DNA from: Opitutales bacterium UBA7389
GTDB lineage: Bacteria; Verrucomicrobiota; Verrucomicrobiia; Opitutales; Opitutaceae
Length of the DNA: 5,534 nucleotides
Direction of reading: 5' to 3'
NCBI GenBank assembly: GCA_002474325.1
Contig: DKNL01000191.1
Location: forward strand, 1 to 5,534
Positions 1 to 5,534 of the stretch are shown piece after piece. The notes beneath the pieces are model-generated. The model made no database searches. It worked only from the letters and a program-made list of their open reading frames with translations, and was not told the origin of the DNA. The stretch's first letter is position 1. Every line of letters starts with the position of its first letter. A program made the translations under genes and the position numbers.

Positions 1-46
1 ATCCCGCGCCGCGAAGAAAGTGACGACGATTGATTTTTGAGTTCAT
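1..46 (-). CDS. N-terminus of a Tat-exported protein, probably a second DUF1552 protein (partial, cut by window edge)
   Basis: Reading the minus strand from the ATG at 46-44 gives MNSKINRRHFLRGAG before the window ends. The N-R-R-H-F-L-R stretch is a twin-arginine (Tat) motif (R7, R8) followed by the start of a hydrophobic region. It closely parallels the N-terminus of the DUF1552 protein just upstream (KINRRTFLRAAG). The start lies 45 nt after that gene's TAA, on the same strand, so it is probably the next gene of the operon. An in-frame TAA at 79-77 closes the frame upstream, and the only other in-frame start candidate is a TTG at 73-71. No Shine-Dalgarno sequence is visible before the ATG. 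The product is inferred: DUF1552 is likeliest because such proteins occur in tandem and share this N-terminus, but DUF1501 proteins, Tat-exported oxidoreductases and sulfatases can begin alike. The Tat signal itself is the firm part. Confidence 0.7.
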   Translation of the reverse strand, partial: MNSKINRRHFLRGAG

Positions 47-91
47 AGGTTTGTATTCAAATTCATGAAACAATGGTTAAGCACGGGGCTA

Positions 92-1351
92 TTAGACTCT
101 TGCCAGGTCCAACAACGGGCCCGTACTGCTGGCGAACTGCTCCCGCTCGATACCGAGATTGTGCAGCATGCTTACAAAAAGATTGGGAAGCGGGGCGTTG
201 ATGTCGCGGTTATAGGCCAGATGCTGGCCATGTCGAAAACCGCCTCCCGCGAGGATGATCGGAAGATTGATATTGTTGTGGATGTTGGCGTCCCCCATGT
301 GGCAGCCATAGAGAACCATGGTGTTATCCAGCAAGCTGCCATCGGTCTCCTTAACGTCTTGGAGATCCCGAAGGAATTCCCCGAACAAATCTATCTGGCC
401 GATCTCGATCTCTTCGAGCTCAGCCAACTTCATCTCATCTTTTCCGTGATGGGAAAGGTTGTGGTAACCGCCAATCGAGCGGCCATCCTCAAAATTCACG
501 CCCGGGGTGCGCTGACCACCTAAGAACAGCGTAATCACCCGAGTCGAATCCGTCTGGAAAGCGAGCCGGGACATGTCATTCATCATGCGCACCATTTCAA
601 AAAACTCCTTCTTGTCCTCTGGATACTCAGGCATGGGCTCGTCTACCTTGGCCTTGGGCCGGGTTTCCCAGGCTTGCGCCTCGCTGAGTCGCTGCTCCAG
701 GCTGCGGACCGCCGTTTGAAATTGATCGATCCGCTCGCGGTCGGACACGCTCACGCGTATGCTCAGATCCGAGCTCTGACCCATCACGACATCAAGAATG
801 CTTCCCTTTCGTTGCAGCCGCCTCAGTTGCGCTTCCATCGCCTTGCGGTCGCCCTGGAAAAACATTTTCCGGTAGAGTTCAGACGCACTCTTAATGGTAG
901 GAATCTCGACCCCCGCCTGAGTGTATGACAGGCTCCTCACATCGTTGATTCCAAGAGAAAGCGATCGGAAGCGAGTCTCATGCCCCACCTCATTGGCCAT
1001 CACCTGATCTAGGGAAATCGTGTTGCGAAAACTCGCCCGACCGGGATGCGGCGCGGCAGTCAGAAAGGTTTTGTCAGCACGGTGCCCCCCATCGACGCCC
1101 GGATGAGAGAGTCCACTGAACACGGTGAAATGCTCCCGGTACTCCGCAATCCTCTCGAGGTAAGGCGAAAGCTGATAGTCGCGCCCTACCGTCTCCGGAA
1201 AGAAGAGCTTGGGAATGAAGCCGAGGTCCTGGTTGATAGCGATCATACGCTTTGGAGCAGCCGTCGACGAAGAGGCCCCGAAGGATTCGAGCAGCGGAAG
1301 GCTCAAGGTTACACCCGCAGCGCGTAGAAAAGTTCGGCGGTTTATTTTCAT
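92..1351 (-). CDS. Tat-exported DUF1552 family protein
   Basis: Full-length 419-residue protein of the DUF1552 family, normal for that family, whose biochemical function is unknown. It opens with a Tat signal, N4-R5-R6-T-F-L-R, then a hydrophobic stretch (about 11-24) and a small-residue region (26-32) where cleavage is likely. It should therefore be exported folded. Family landmarks in order: FSGLSHPGVDGGHRADKTFL (78-97), SLDQVMANEVGHETRFRSL (113-131), a charged helical part with SDRERIDQF and RSLEQRL (203-222), MNDMSRLAFQTDSTRVITLF (257-276), HNLSHHG (297-303), LDNTMVLYGCHMGDANIH (341-358) and LPIILAGGG (363-371). The last two blocks resemble the metal-site and core-strand layout of alkaline phosphatase/sulfatase-fold proteins; a hydrolase role is only inference. 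The ATG at 1351 follows the TAG of the DUF1592 gene by 3 nt, so translation is probably coupled. A weak AGAAG lies upstream, inside the end of that gene. The stop is TAA at 94-92. Confidence 0.95.
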   Translation of the reverse strand: MKINRRTFLRAAGVTLSLPLLESFGASSSTAAPKRMIAINQDLGFIPKLFFPETVGRDYQLSPYLERIAEYREHFTVFSGLSHPGVDGGHRADKTFLTAAPHPGRASFRNTISLDQVMANEVGHETRFRSLSLGINDVRSLSYTQAGVEIPTIKSASELYRKMFFQGDRKAMEAQLRRLQRKGSILDVVMGQSSDLSIRVSVSDRERIDQFQTAVRSLEQRLSEAQAWETRPKAKVDEPMPEYPEDKKEFFEMVRMMNDMSRLAFQTDSTRVITLFLGGQRTPGVNFEDGRSIGGYHNLSHHGKDEMKLAELEEIEIGQIDLFGEFLRDLQDVKETDGSLLDNTMVLYGCHMGDANIHNNINLPIILAGGGFRHGQHLAYNRDINAPLPNLFVSMLHNLGIEREQFASSTGPLLDLARV

Positions 1352-1354
1352 GGG

Positions 1355-4024
1355 CTACTTTCTTCTGAATAGGGGGCTTTGAACGATCTCATGAATGAGC
1401 GAACGAACACCGTAGTGAGACGAGCGGCACGCATCGAGGATATCGTCTACATCGTCGCGATCGGCAAAGCGAACGGGAGCGCCGGTGGCGTACACGATAA
1501 GCTGCTCGGCGAGATTACGCGCGATGACTTCCTCGTCCTCCAACAAGAGCTTCTTGAACTGGAGGATGTCGTCGAAGGGATCGCCCTTGGGCGTAACCCC
1601 GGAGGCATCGACCTCTTTTCCGATAAAGTGAACAAACTCGTTGCCGCTTCGGCCCAAGCCCTCAATGCGCTTCGATCCCTGGGCGAGCGAGCGGTAGTTC
1701 TCCCGCCAACGCCCCATAACGTCGAAGCTCTCCAAAGCGAAGCCTGGAGGATCGATCTTCTGATGACAACTCGCGCAGGAACCATCCTCCCGGTGCTTCT
1801 TCAGCAACTCGCGAATCGTTGACGCCCCGCGGATATCCGGTTCCACAGCGGGAACGGACGGCGGCGGCGGAGAAGGTGGATCGCCAAGCAGTCGCTCCAT
1901 CACATAGACCCCGCGCAACACGGGTGAGGTGACGGTTCCGTTAGCGGTCACCTTAAGCACGGACGCCTGGGTAAGAATTCCCCCGTAGGGACTTTTCTCC
2001 GAAAGCGGGATGCGCCTAAACGAGGGGCCAACCACCCCGGTTATGCCGTAGTGCCGGGCGAGGCGTTCGTCTGCAAAGGTATAGTCGGCGTCGATGACAT
2101 TCCGGGTCGGTCGATCACCGGCAATCAGGTCAGCGAAATAGAGACGCGATTCCTCGATCATCGAGTCCACGAGCCACCAGTCTCCGGCGTACTCCGGATA
2201 GAGCTCACGGTCGGGATCGGTGTCGTTGATCTCGTCCAGCTTGAGCCAGGCATCGAGGAACTCTTTCACGAATCGACTCGATTCGGGTTTGTCGAGCAGG
2301 CGATCCACTTCGGCACGCAACGTCTCGGGATCGCGAAGCTTTCTCTGTCGGGCCAGGTCGCGGAGTGGCTCGTCCGGAATCGACTCGCCGAGAAAAAACG
2401 AGAGACGTTCAGCAAGGGCAAAGTCGTCCAGATCACCCGGTTGCCCACAATGGTAGAGAAACTCCGGCGAAGCCAGCACCGCTGAATAGGTCGCAATCAT
2501 TGCATCCGTGAAGGTCTCTCCCTCCTTCAGAAGCTGCTTCGCATACCGTTGGAAGCGATTGAACTCCACTTCTGCAACCGGTCGCCGATAGGCCCGCTCC
2601 ATGAACCCGGCCAAAATTTCACTGGCATCTTCCAAAGGTTGTTCCGAGACGGCTACCACATGGCGACCCTCCTGTTCGAAGGGAACGTCACCAAAGAGCG
2701 CCCGGTAAGACGCGGGTGGCCACTGCTCGATAAACGGCCCTTCCACTTCCAGCCAATGGAAGGCGACTCCGGGATAGCCCTCCGGCTCAATCTTCAGGAT
2801 CGTATGCGGCATCGCAGGAACCATCGGGCTGGGCAAGCGCATGCAATCGAGCTTCACCATCGCTCCCTCCTCAAGGAAGGCTTCAAGTTCAAACACCGCA
2901 GGCGCATCCGGCGGTGCTTCGAACACCCCAATTGGCAGCTTGCTCTGGATATTTGGCTCATCCAAGGTGGACGAATAAACTTTGATCGGCTCACTGCGCT
3001 TTCCGGGAAAAATGCGATCGTTCACCGGAGTCGGAAAGCGCCGCGTCGCATCGAGCACCAGTTCCGGATAATGGAGGGGTTTCTCCTCTCCTTCCCAATC
3101 GACGTAGTCCGTCTGGCGAAGCACGGATCGCACTTTCAGGCGAACTTTGTAGTCGCCACGGACCGGCGCTTTGAACCTTTCAAAGCCATAGTAAAAGGGG
3201 GTGTAGGCTCCGCGAAAAATGGCGGTGGAGGTCTCCTCCGGAGGCTGAGCCGCTTGAGTTGGGTCATAGCCTCGTTTGCTGAATGAATAATAGTCATTGA
3301 TGTCCAGGCCCTCCAGAGCGAGAGCAAATCGCGCCCAACCGGCATTTCCCTTACCCGCCCACATTCGGGCCTGTTCTCGGGCGTAGTAACGATTCGTCGT
3401 GGGTTCTGGTTTTTCCGCGGTGAACGTGAGCGCCCGGCGAAGGGCAAACTCGGCCACATCCAGATAGGCGTCGATCTGCACATGGGAAACATCGAGAGCG
3501 CTCCCCACTTTTGGAAAGCCGTGGACCTCGCCGTCGAGGGGCAATTGATCCGCTATCTTGAGGTGCGGATCATGCAGGAGATCGCGGAGGATGTTTTCGT
3601 ACTCGAATCGATTGACCCGCCGAGACACAGACCGGCCCTGCCTTCCCGCTTCAGTATCCTGAAAACGGACGATGCTTGCTGCCAGCTCCGAGACCGCCTT
3701 TCCGCGCTCCTCTGTATCCAATCGGCTTTTCTTCTTGGGAGGCATTTCACCGGAAACCAGACGGTCATGAACCTTCACCCAAATTTCCCCGATATGCGGA
3801 TCCGCGAGATTCCAATCCAGCGAATACAAGTCCAATCCCCCTTTCCTCTCCACATCATCGTGGCAGTCCAGACAATGGTTTTCCAGGAGCGCATCCAAGG
3901 TTCGCGGCAAGCTTTCGGCAGCACTGGACGACACAAAGACCCCGACACCGGATCCGATGCAAACGGCTACCCGCACAATTGACCAGAAGAATGCTGACAA
4001 GATGTTTCTAATTCCTTTATGCAC
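1355..4024 (-). CDS. Secreted DUF1592/DUF1588/DUF1585 protein with planctomycete-type cytochrome c domain
   Basis: An 889-residue secreted, probably c-type haem protein of the planctomycete cytochrome/DUF1592 family; substrate and partners are unknown. A signal peptide is likely: K3 and R6, a hydrophobic stretch (about 9-31), and cleavage near SSSAA-E (33-37). Domains in order: PSCyt1-like cytochrome with C51-L-D-C54-H55 and a candidate distal ligand in GEMPP (Met94); DUF1587 (about 132-196, RRVNRFEYENILRDLL); an unassigned region (about 205-450); DUF1595 (about 466-527, RAYRRPV); DUF1592 (about 530-660, ERLSFFLGESIPDEPL); DUF1588 (about 678-777) with YGGILTQASVLKVTANGT, a proline-rich PPSPPPPSVP, and a second haem motif C750-A-S-C753-H754 leading to DPPGFALESFD; DUF1585 (about 815-885). 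The haem motifs lie at 3860-3874 and 1763-1777. The start is GTG at 4024-4022. No ATG, GTG or TTG lies in frame between it and an upstream TAA at 4093-4091, but in-frame TTG (residue 9) and GTG (residue 17) codons leave some doubt. No good Shine-Dalgarno is visible. Confidence 0.95.
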   Translation of the reverse strand: MHKGIRNILSAFFWSIVRVAVCIGSGVGVFVSSSAAESLPRTLDALLENHCLDCHDDVERKGGLDLYSLDWNLADPHIGEIWVKVHDRLVSGEMPPKKKSRLDTEERGKAVSELAASIVRFQDTEAGRQGRSVSRRVNRFEYENILRDLLHDPHLKIADQLPLDGEVHGFPKVGSALDVSHVQIDAYLDVAEFALRRALTFTAEKPEPTTNRYYAREQARMWAGKGNAGWARFALALEGLDINDYYSFSKRGYDPTQAAQPPEETSTAIFRGAYTPFYYGFERFKAPVRGDYKVRLKVRSVLRQTDYVDWEGEEKPLHYPELVLDATRRFPTPVNDRIFPGKRSEPIKVYSSTLDEPNIQSKLPIGVFEAPPDAPAVFELEAFLEEGAMVKLDCMRLPSPMVPAMPHTILKIEPEGYPGVAFHWLEVEGPFIEQWPPASYRALFGDVPFEQEGRHVVAVSEQPLEDASEILAGFMERAYRRPVAEVEFNRFQRYAKQLLKEGETFTDAMIATYSAVLASPEFLYHCGQPGDLDDFALAERLSFFLGESIPDEPLRDLARQRKLRDPETLRAEVDRLLDKPESSRFVKEFLDAWLKLDEINDTDPDRELYPEYAGDWWLVDSMIEESRLYFADLIAGDRPTRNVIDADYTFADERLARHYGITGVVGPSFRRIPLSEKSPYGGILTQASVLKVTANGTVTSPVLRGVYVMERLLGDPPSPPPPSVPAVEPDIRGASTIRELLKKHREDGSCASCHQKIDPPGFALESFDVMGRWRENYRSLAQGSKRIEGLGRSGNEFVHFIGKEVDASGVTPKGDPFDDILQFKKLLLEDEEVIARNLAEQLIVYATGAPVRFADRDDVDDILDACRSSHYGVRSLIHEIVQSPLFRRK

Positions 4025-4063
4025 TGTCGGTTCAATCAGTCTTATTCCCGCTTTTAGACGTTC

Positions 4064-4094
4064 CTTATACGCTACTAGCTGAAATCGGTGTTAA
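4064..4094 (-). promoter_or_regulatory. Possible sigma-70-like promoter for the DUF1592-DUF1552 operon
   Basis: On the minus strand TTAACA (4094-4089, five of six matches to TTGACA) is followed after 19 nt by TATAAG (4069-4064, five of six matches to TATAAT). The -10 element lies about 40 nt ahead of the GTG start of the DUF1592 gene, a sensible leader length. The 19-nt spacing is longer than the optimum, and promoter consensus in the likely host phylum is poorly known. The call is by consensus matching only. Confidence 0.25.
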
Positions 4095-4135
4095 AATTAG
4101 CGGAGCCGTGAAGCCATAGTTTTTATCTTTTCAAT

Positions 4136-4159
4136 CGAGGTCTTCCTCGTTCTCGAGAA
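4136..4159. repeat. Two abutting small palindromes upstream of the DUF1592 operon
   Basis: The first element is CGAGG-TCTT-CCTCG (4136-4149), a 5-bp stem with a 4-nt loop. The second, TTCTCGAGAA (4150-4159), is a perfect 10-bp palindrome that starts at the next base. They lie about 110-135 nt ahead of the DUF1592 start. They could be a protein-binding site or a structure in the lipoprotein mRNA tail. No T-run follows on the minus strand, so they do not look like a terminator. The repeats are directly visible; any function is unproven. Confidence 0.35.
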
Positions 4160-4320
4160 AATCAAAACAAAATGCCAACTTATTCGCGATGCAACTGTGC
4201 ACATATACCCTTATTTGAATAGTTTACATTGGGTTCAACAATACCCACGGCCAGCGTCGCCTTTTCCGTTACAAGAAATTAGACAACATTGATACCTCAG
4301 AACATCAAAAGTGACTAAAA

Positions 4321-4956
4321 TTATGTTCCCGCGGATTTCTTGTACGAATCTACAGTCTGAAGAAATCCAACGATCTCCGCAACGAGAAGTCCACCATAAA
4401 ATTCGTCGCCGACTCGGGGGATAAAGGAGAAACGCCACATTACACTCTTCTCTGGCTCGTACGTACTTGCGATCCTATCCAAGAGATCCCGATCTACCGA
4501 GAAACCGACGTTCTCATTGTAAGTGCAGACAGATGACGTATGGTCCGGACAATCGAAGTTGTGAGCGAGCGGGGGTCTTAGAAATTTTGCGTCAATAGAT
4601 TCTGGGCCATCAGGGGTCTCATAGTTGGCCTTACGATAGAAACGCCAAGCGCTTGCTTGGTAGTAGATCGACTGGTATACCTGATAGGTAACGTTTCCTG
4701 TCTTCTTATCGATAATCGCCCTCAGAAAATTATCGTCGTAAACCATGCGGAGCAGACCTTGTTTCTGTTGAAATCCACTCTTAGTCGATATTAACGCCGT
4801 ACCTCCAGAATCGTCTTCCACTAAAATCGCAGTGCTCTTGAAATGCTCCGGAGTTAAGGCCAAAGAGGTCTGAGTACGCTGCTCGGTAGTCTCGCATGCG
4901 GACAAGCCAAACAATGCGACCAAAAGGAATAGCAATTTGAGCCCCGTGCCGTTCAC
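4321..4956 (-). CDS. Predicted lipoprotein of unknown function
   Basis: A 211-residue protein that I cannot assign to a named family. It starts with a lipoprotein signal: K7, hydrophobic residues 8-17, and a lipobox L18-S19-A20-C21. Cys21 should be lipidated and the protein anchored to a membrane on the periplasmic side. The mature part has the look of a compact soluble domain: FLRAIIDKKTGNVTYQVYQS (77-96), a tyrosine- and tryptophan-rich stretch YYQASAWRFYRKANYE (98-113), and two cysteines, C136 and C144, that could form a disulfide. No catalytic motif is evident. The start is GTG at 4956-4954; an in-frame TGA lies only two codons upstream (4962-4960), so no longer form is possible. A TTG at residue 8 is an alternative but would lose the only positive charge before the hydrophobic core. 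There is no clear Shine-Dalgarno. The gene is AT-richer than its neighbours (two 60-base lines counted at 40% and 50% G+C, against 65% in a line of the DUF1592 gene), which may indicate separate acquisition. Confidence 0.85.
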   Translation of the reverse strand: MNGTGLKLLFLLVALFGLSACETTEQRTQTSLALTPEHFKSTAILVEDDSGGTALISTKSGFQQKQGLLRMVYDDNFLRAIIDKKTGNVTYQVYQSIYYQASAWRFYRKANYETPDGPESIDAKFLRPPLAHNFDCPDHTSSVCTYNENVGFSVDRDLLDRIASTYEPEKSVMWRFSFIPRVGDEFYGGLLVAEIVGFLQTVDSYKKSAGT

Positions 4957-4970
4957 GCTTCAAGCAATAC

Positions 4971-4983
4971 GCGATTAAATCGC
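4971..4983. promoter_or_regulatory. Perfect 13-bp inverted repeat just upstream of the lipoprotein start (operator-like)
   Basis: GCGATT-A-AATCGC is a perfect inverted repeat with 6-bp arms and a 1-bp centre, 15-27 nt upstream of the lipoprotein's GTG. On the minus strand it contains TTTAAT, five of six matches to a -10 box, but I find no good -35 at 16-18 nt spacing. A repressor binding here could block transcription of the lipoprotein gene. One short palindrome can easily arise by chance in about 400 bp of intergenic DNA, so this is only a candidate. Confidence 0.3.
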
Positions 4984-5074
4984 AGGCTCTCAAGGCTAAA
5001 AGGGCGACTTATCGAGGGCTGGCATCGGCGAAGCCCAAGGCGTTGAAGAGACATAGATACCAGAGGCATTCCAT

Positions 5075-5534
5075 CTACTCCAGCGGCGCGGGCGTGTAGG
5101 GGATAGACGAGCGTTTGAGTACGGCTTCCACGCCACCGTTGGCTTCCACGCGGGCTGCTTGATCCGCAAAAGCTTGGCGATTCACTTCATCCGGGTCGCA
5201 AATCTCCAGGAGTTTGGCATGCAGCATGGATCGCGTCGCTTCGAAACTGGGATCTTCTGCCAAATCGTTTAGCTCATTCGGATCCGCTTCCAAGTCGAAA
5301 ATCTGGCACGGGTAGTCCACGTGGTGGATGTATTTCCAATTCCGGTACCGGATCATGAAAGCTCCCGTAATAGAACCGATAGCGTGATACTCGGAAAACG
5401 CGACGCGGTCGGGATCCGCCCCATTCGCCAAGTCTAGTAGATTCGTTCCGGGCAGCTCGACCTTTTCTTCCCCGGTCAGAGACTCACCGTTGAACCCCAA
5501 GAACGTAGGCGCTAGATCAACCAGTGTTGCTGGT
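5075..5534 (-). CDS. Sulfatase (arylsulfatase family), C-terminal part; 5' end outside the window
   Basis: The frame is open from the window edge to a TAG at 5077-5075 and gives the last 152 residues of a sulfatase, an enzyme that hydrolyses sulfate esters, usually in the periplasm or outside the cell. The fragment begins PATLVDLAPTFLGFNGESLT, the typical (S/T)LVDLAPTxL block followed by the 'G.SL' loop. It continues with VAFSEYHAIGS and the terminal module MIRYRNWKYIHHVDYP, then QIFDLEADPNELNDLAEDP, a hallmark of the sulfatase C-terminal subdomain. The TTG at 5500-5498 is an internal codon, not a start, because the family signature runs through it to the edge. The N-terminal half with the formylglycine-generating C/S-x-P-x-R motif and most metal ligands is not visible, so activity and substrate cannot be judged. 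A long helical tail rich in Ala, Glu and Val (about 111-140) ends the protein. Identification is firm; subfamily is not. Confidence 0.92.
   Translation of the reverse strand, partial: PATLVDLAPTFLGFNGESLTGEEKVELPGTNLLDLANGADPDRVAFSEYHAIGSITGAFMIRYRNWKYIHHVDYPCQIFDLEADPNELNDLAEDPSFEATRSMLHAKLLEICDPDEVNRQAFADQAARVEANGGVEAVLKRSSIPYTPAPLE

Larger units (their letters stand above)
4025..4320. other. Intergenic region between the lipoprotein gene and the DUF1592 gene
   Basis: A 296-bp AT-rich stretch with no supported gene. It should hold the promoter of the DUF1592-DUF1552 operon and the 3' end of the lipoprotein transcript. I see two abutting palindromes (4136-4149 and 4150-4159), a weak sigma-70-like pair (4064-4094), and a 5-bp stem with an 8-nt loop at 4230-4247. 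None of the hairpins is followed by a clean T-run on the minus strand, so no intrinsic terminator can be called. Confidence 0.6.

Noticed and set aside
65..523. 152-codon plus-strand open frame opposite the DUF1552 gene
   Set aside because: It lies antisense to a convincingly conserved protein, and its translation shows no family resemblance, signal or domain. It is a shadow of the codon bias on the other strand.
1850..1880. GGCGGCGGC simple repeat
   Set aside because: It encodes the proline-rich PPSPPPPSVP segment that is a normal feature of DUF1588-containing proteins, not an independent repeat.
2549..3982. Long plus-strand open frames (2549-3286 and 3482-3982) opposite the DUF1592 gene
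   Set aside because: They run antisense to recognisable DUF1592-protein sequence, and their translations are low-complexity, basic and without motifs.
4172..4222. 16-codon plus-strand frame with a C-N-C pattern in the intergenic region
   Set aside because: It is too short, has no ribosome-binding site, and runs opposite to every other gene. Frames of this size are expected by chance.
4230..4247. TGGGT / ACCCA hairpin downstream of the lipoprotein gene as a terminator
   Set aside because: The stem is only 5 bp with an 8-nt loop, lies 74 nt past the stop codon, and is followed on the minus strand by AATGTAAACTATT rather than a T-run.
4235..4438. Minus-strand open frame running from inside the lipoprotein gene into the intergenic region
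   Set aside because: It overlaps the C-terminal coding part of the lipoprotein in another frame, starts at a GTG with no ribosome-binding site, and its product has no recognisable features.
81..4949. Inverted 10-base match between 81-90 and 4940-4949 (AGCCCCGTGC)
   Set aside because: Roughly fifteen such 10-mer matches are expected by chance in a window of this length. The two sites share no flanking similarity.
5016..5036. GGGCT / AGCCC inverted repeat downstream of the sulfatase gene as a terminator
   Set aside because: The stem is 5 bp around an 11-nt loop, and no T-run follows on the minus strand (TCGATAAGTCGCCC), so it is not a credible intrinsic terminator.
5498..5500. TTG codon as the start of a 141-residue protein
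   Set aside because: The sulfatase signature LVDLAPTFL continues upstream of it to the window edge, so it is an internal leucine codon.

Overview
The window looks like a chromosomal segment from a member of the Planctomycetota-Verrucomicrobiota (PVC) group, more probably a verrucomicrobial or planctomycetal environmental bacterium. The basis is the pairing of a 'planctomycete cytochrome' DUF1587/DUF1592/DUF1588/DUF1585 protein with a Tat-exported DUF1552 protein, plus a nearby sulfatase. These families are strongly expanded in those phyla. No rRNA or marker gene is present, so the assignment rests on gene content alone.

Every gene lies on the minus strand, so transcription runs from high to low coordinates. 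From the right edge: (1) the C-terminal 152 residues of a sulfatase (5075-5534, cut by the window edge); (2) a 118-bp gap holding a perfect 13-bp inverted repeat; (3) a 211-residue predicted lipoprotein of unknown function (4321-4956), visibly AT-richer than its neighbours; (4) a 296-bp intergenic stretch with two abutting small palindromes and a weak promoter-like pair; (5) an 889-residue secreted DUF1592-type protein with two CxxCH haem-binding motifs (1355-4024); (6) a 419-residue DUF1552 protein with a twin-arginine signal (92-1351), starting 3 nt after the previous stop codon; (7) the first 15 codons of a further protein with a twin-arginine motif (1-46), probably a second DUF1552-type protein.

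Genes 5-7 form a compact block that is almost certainly one operon. Its products would act outside the cytoplasm: the c-type cytochrome-like protein through Sec (haem is attached after export) and the DUF1552 proteins, exported folded, through Tat. The biochemical role of this widespread module is not established. The neighbouring sulfatase suits a lifestyle of degrading sulfated polysaccharides, but nothing here proves a functional link.

The points most worth a second look are the truncated tandem Tat gene at the left edge, the unassigned middle region of about 240 residues in the DUF1592 protein, the alkaline-phosphatase-like motifs in the DUF1552 protein, and the orphan lipoprotein with a palindrome just ahead of its start. 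I see no mobile element, CRISPR array, tRNA, rRNA or convincing intrinsic terminator.
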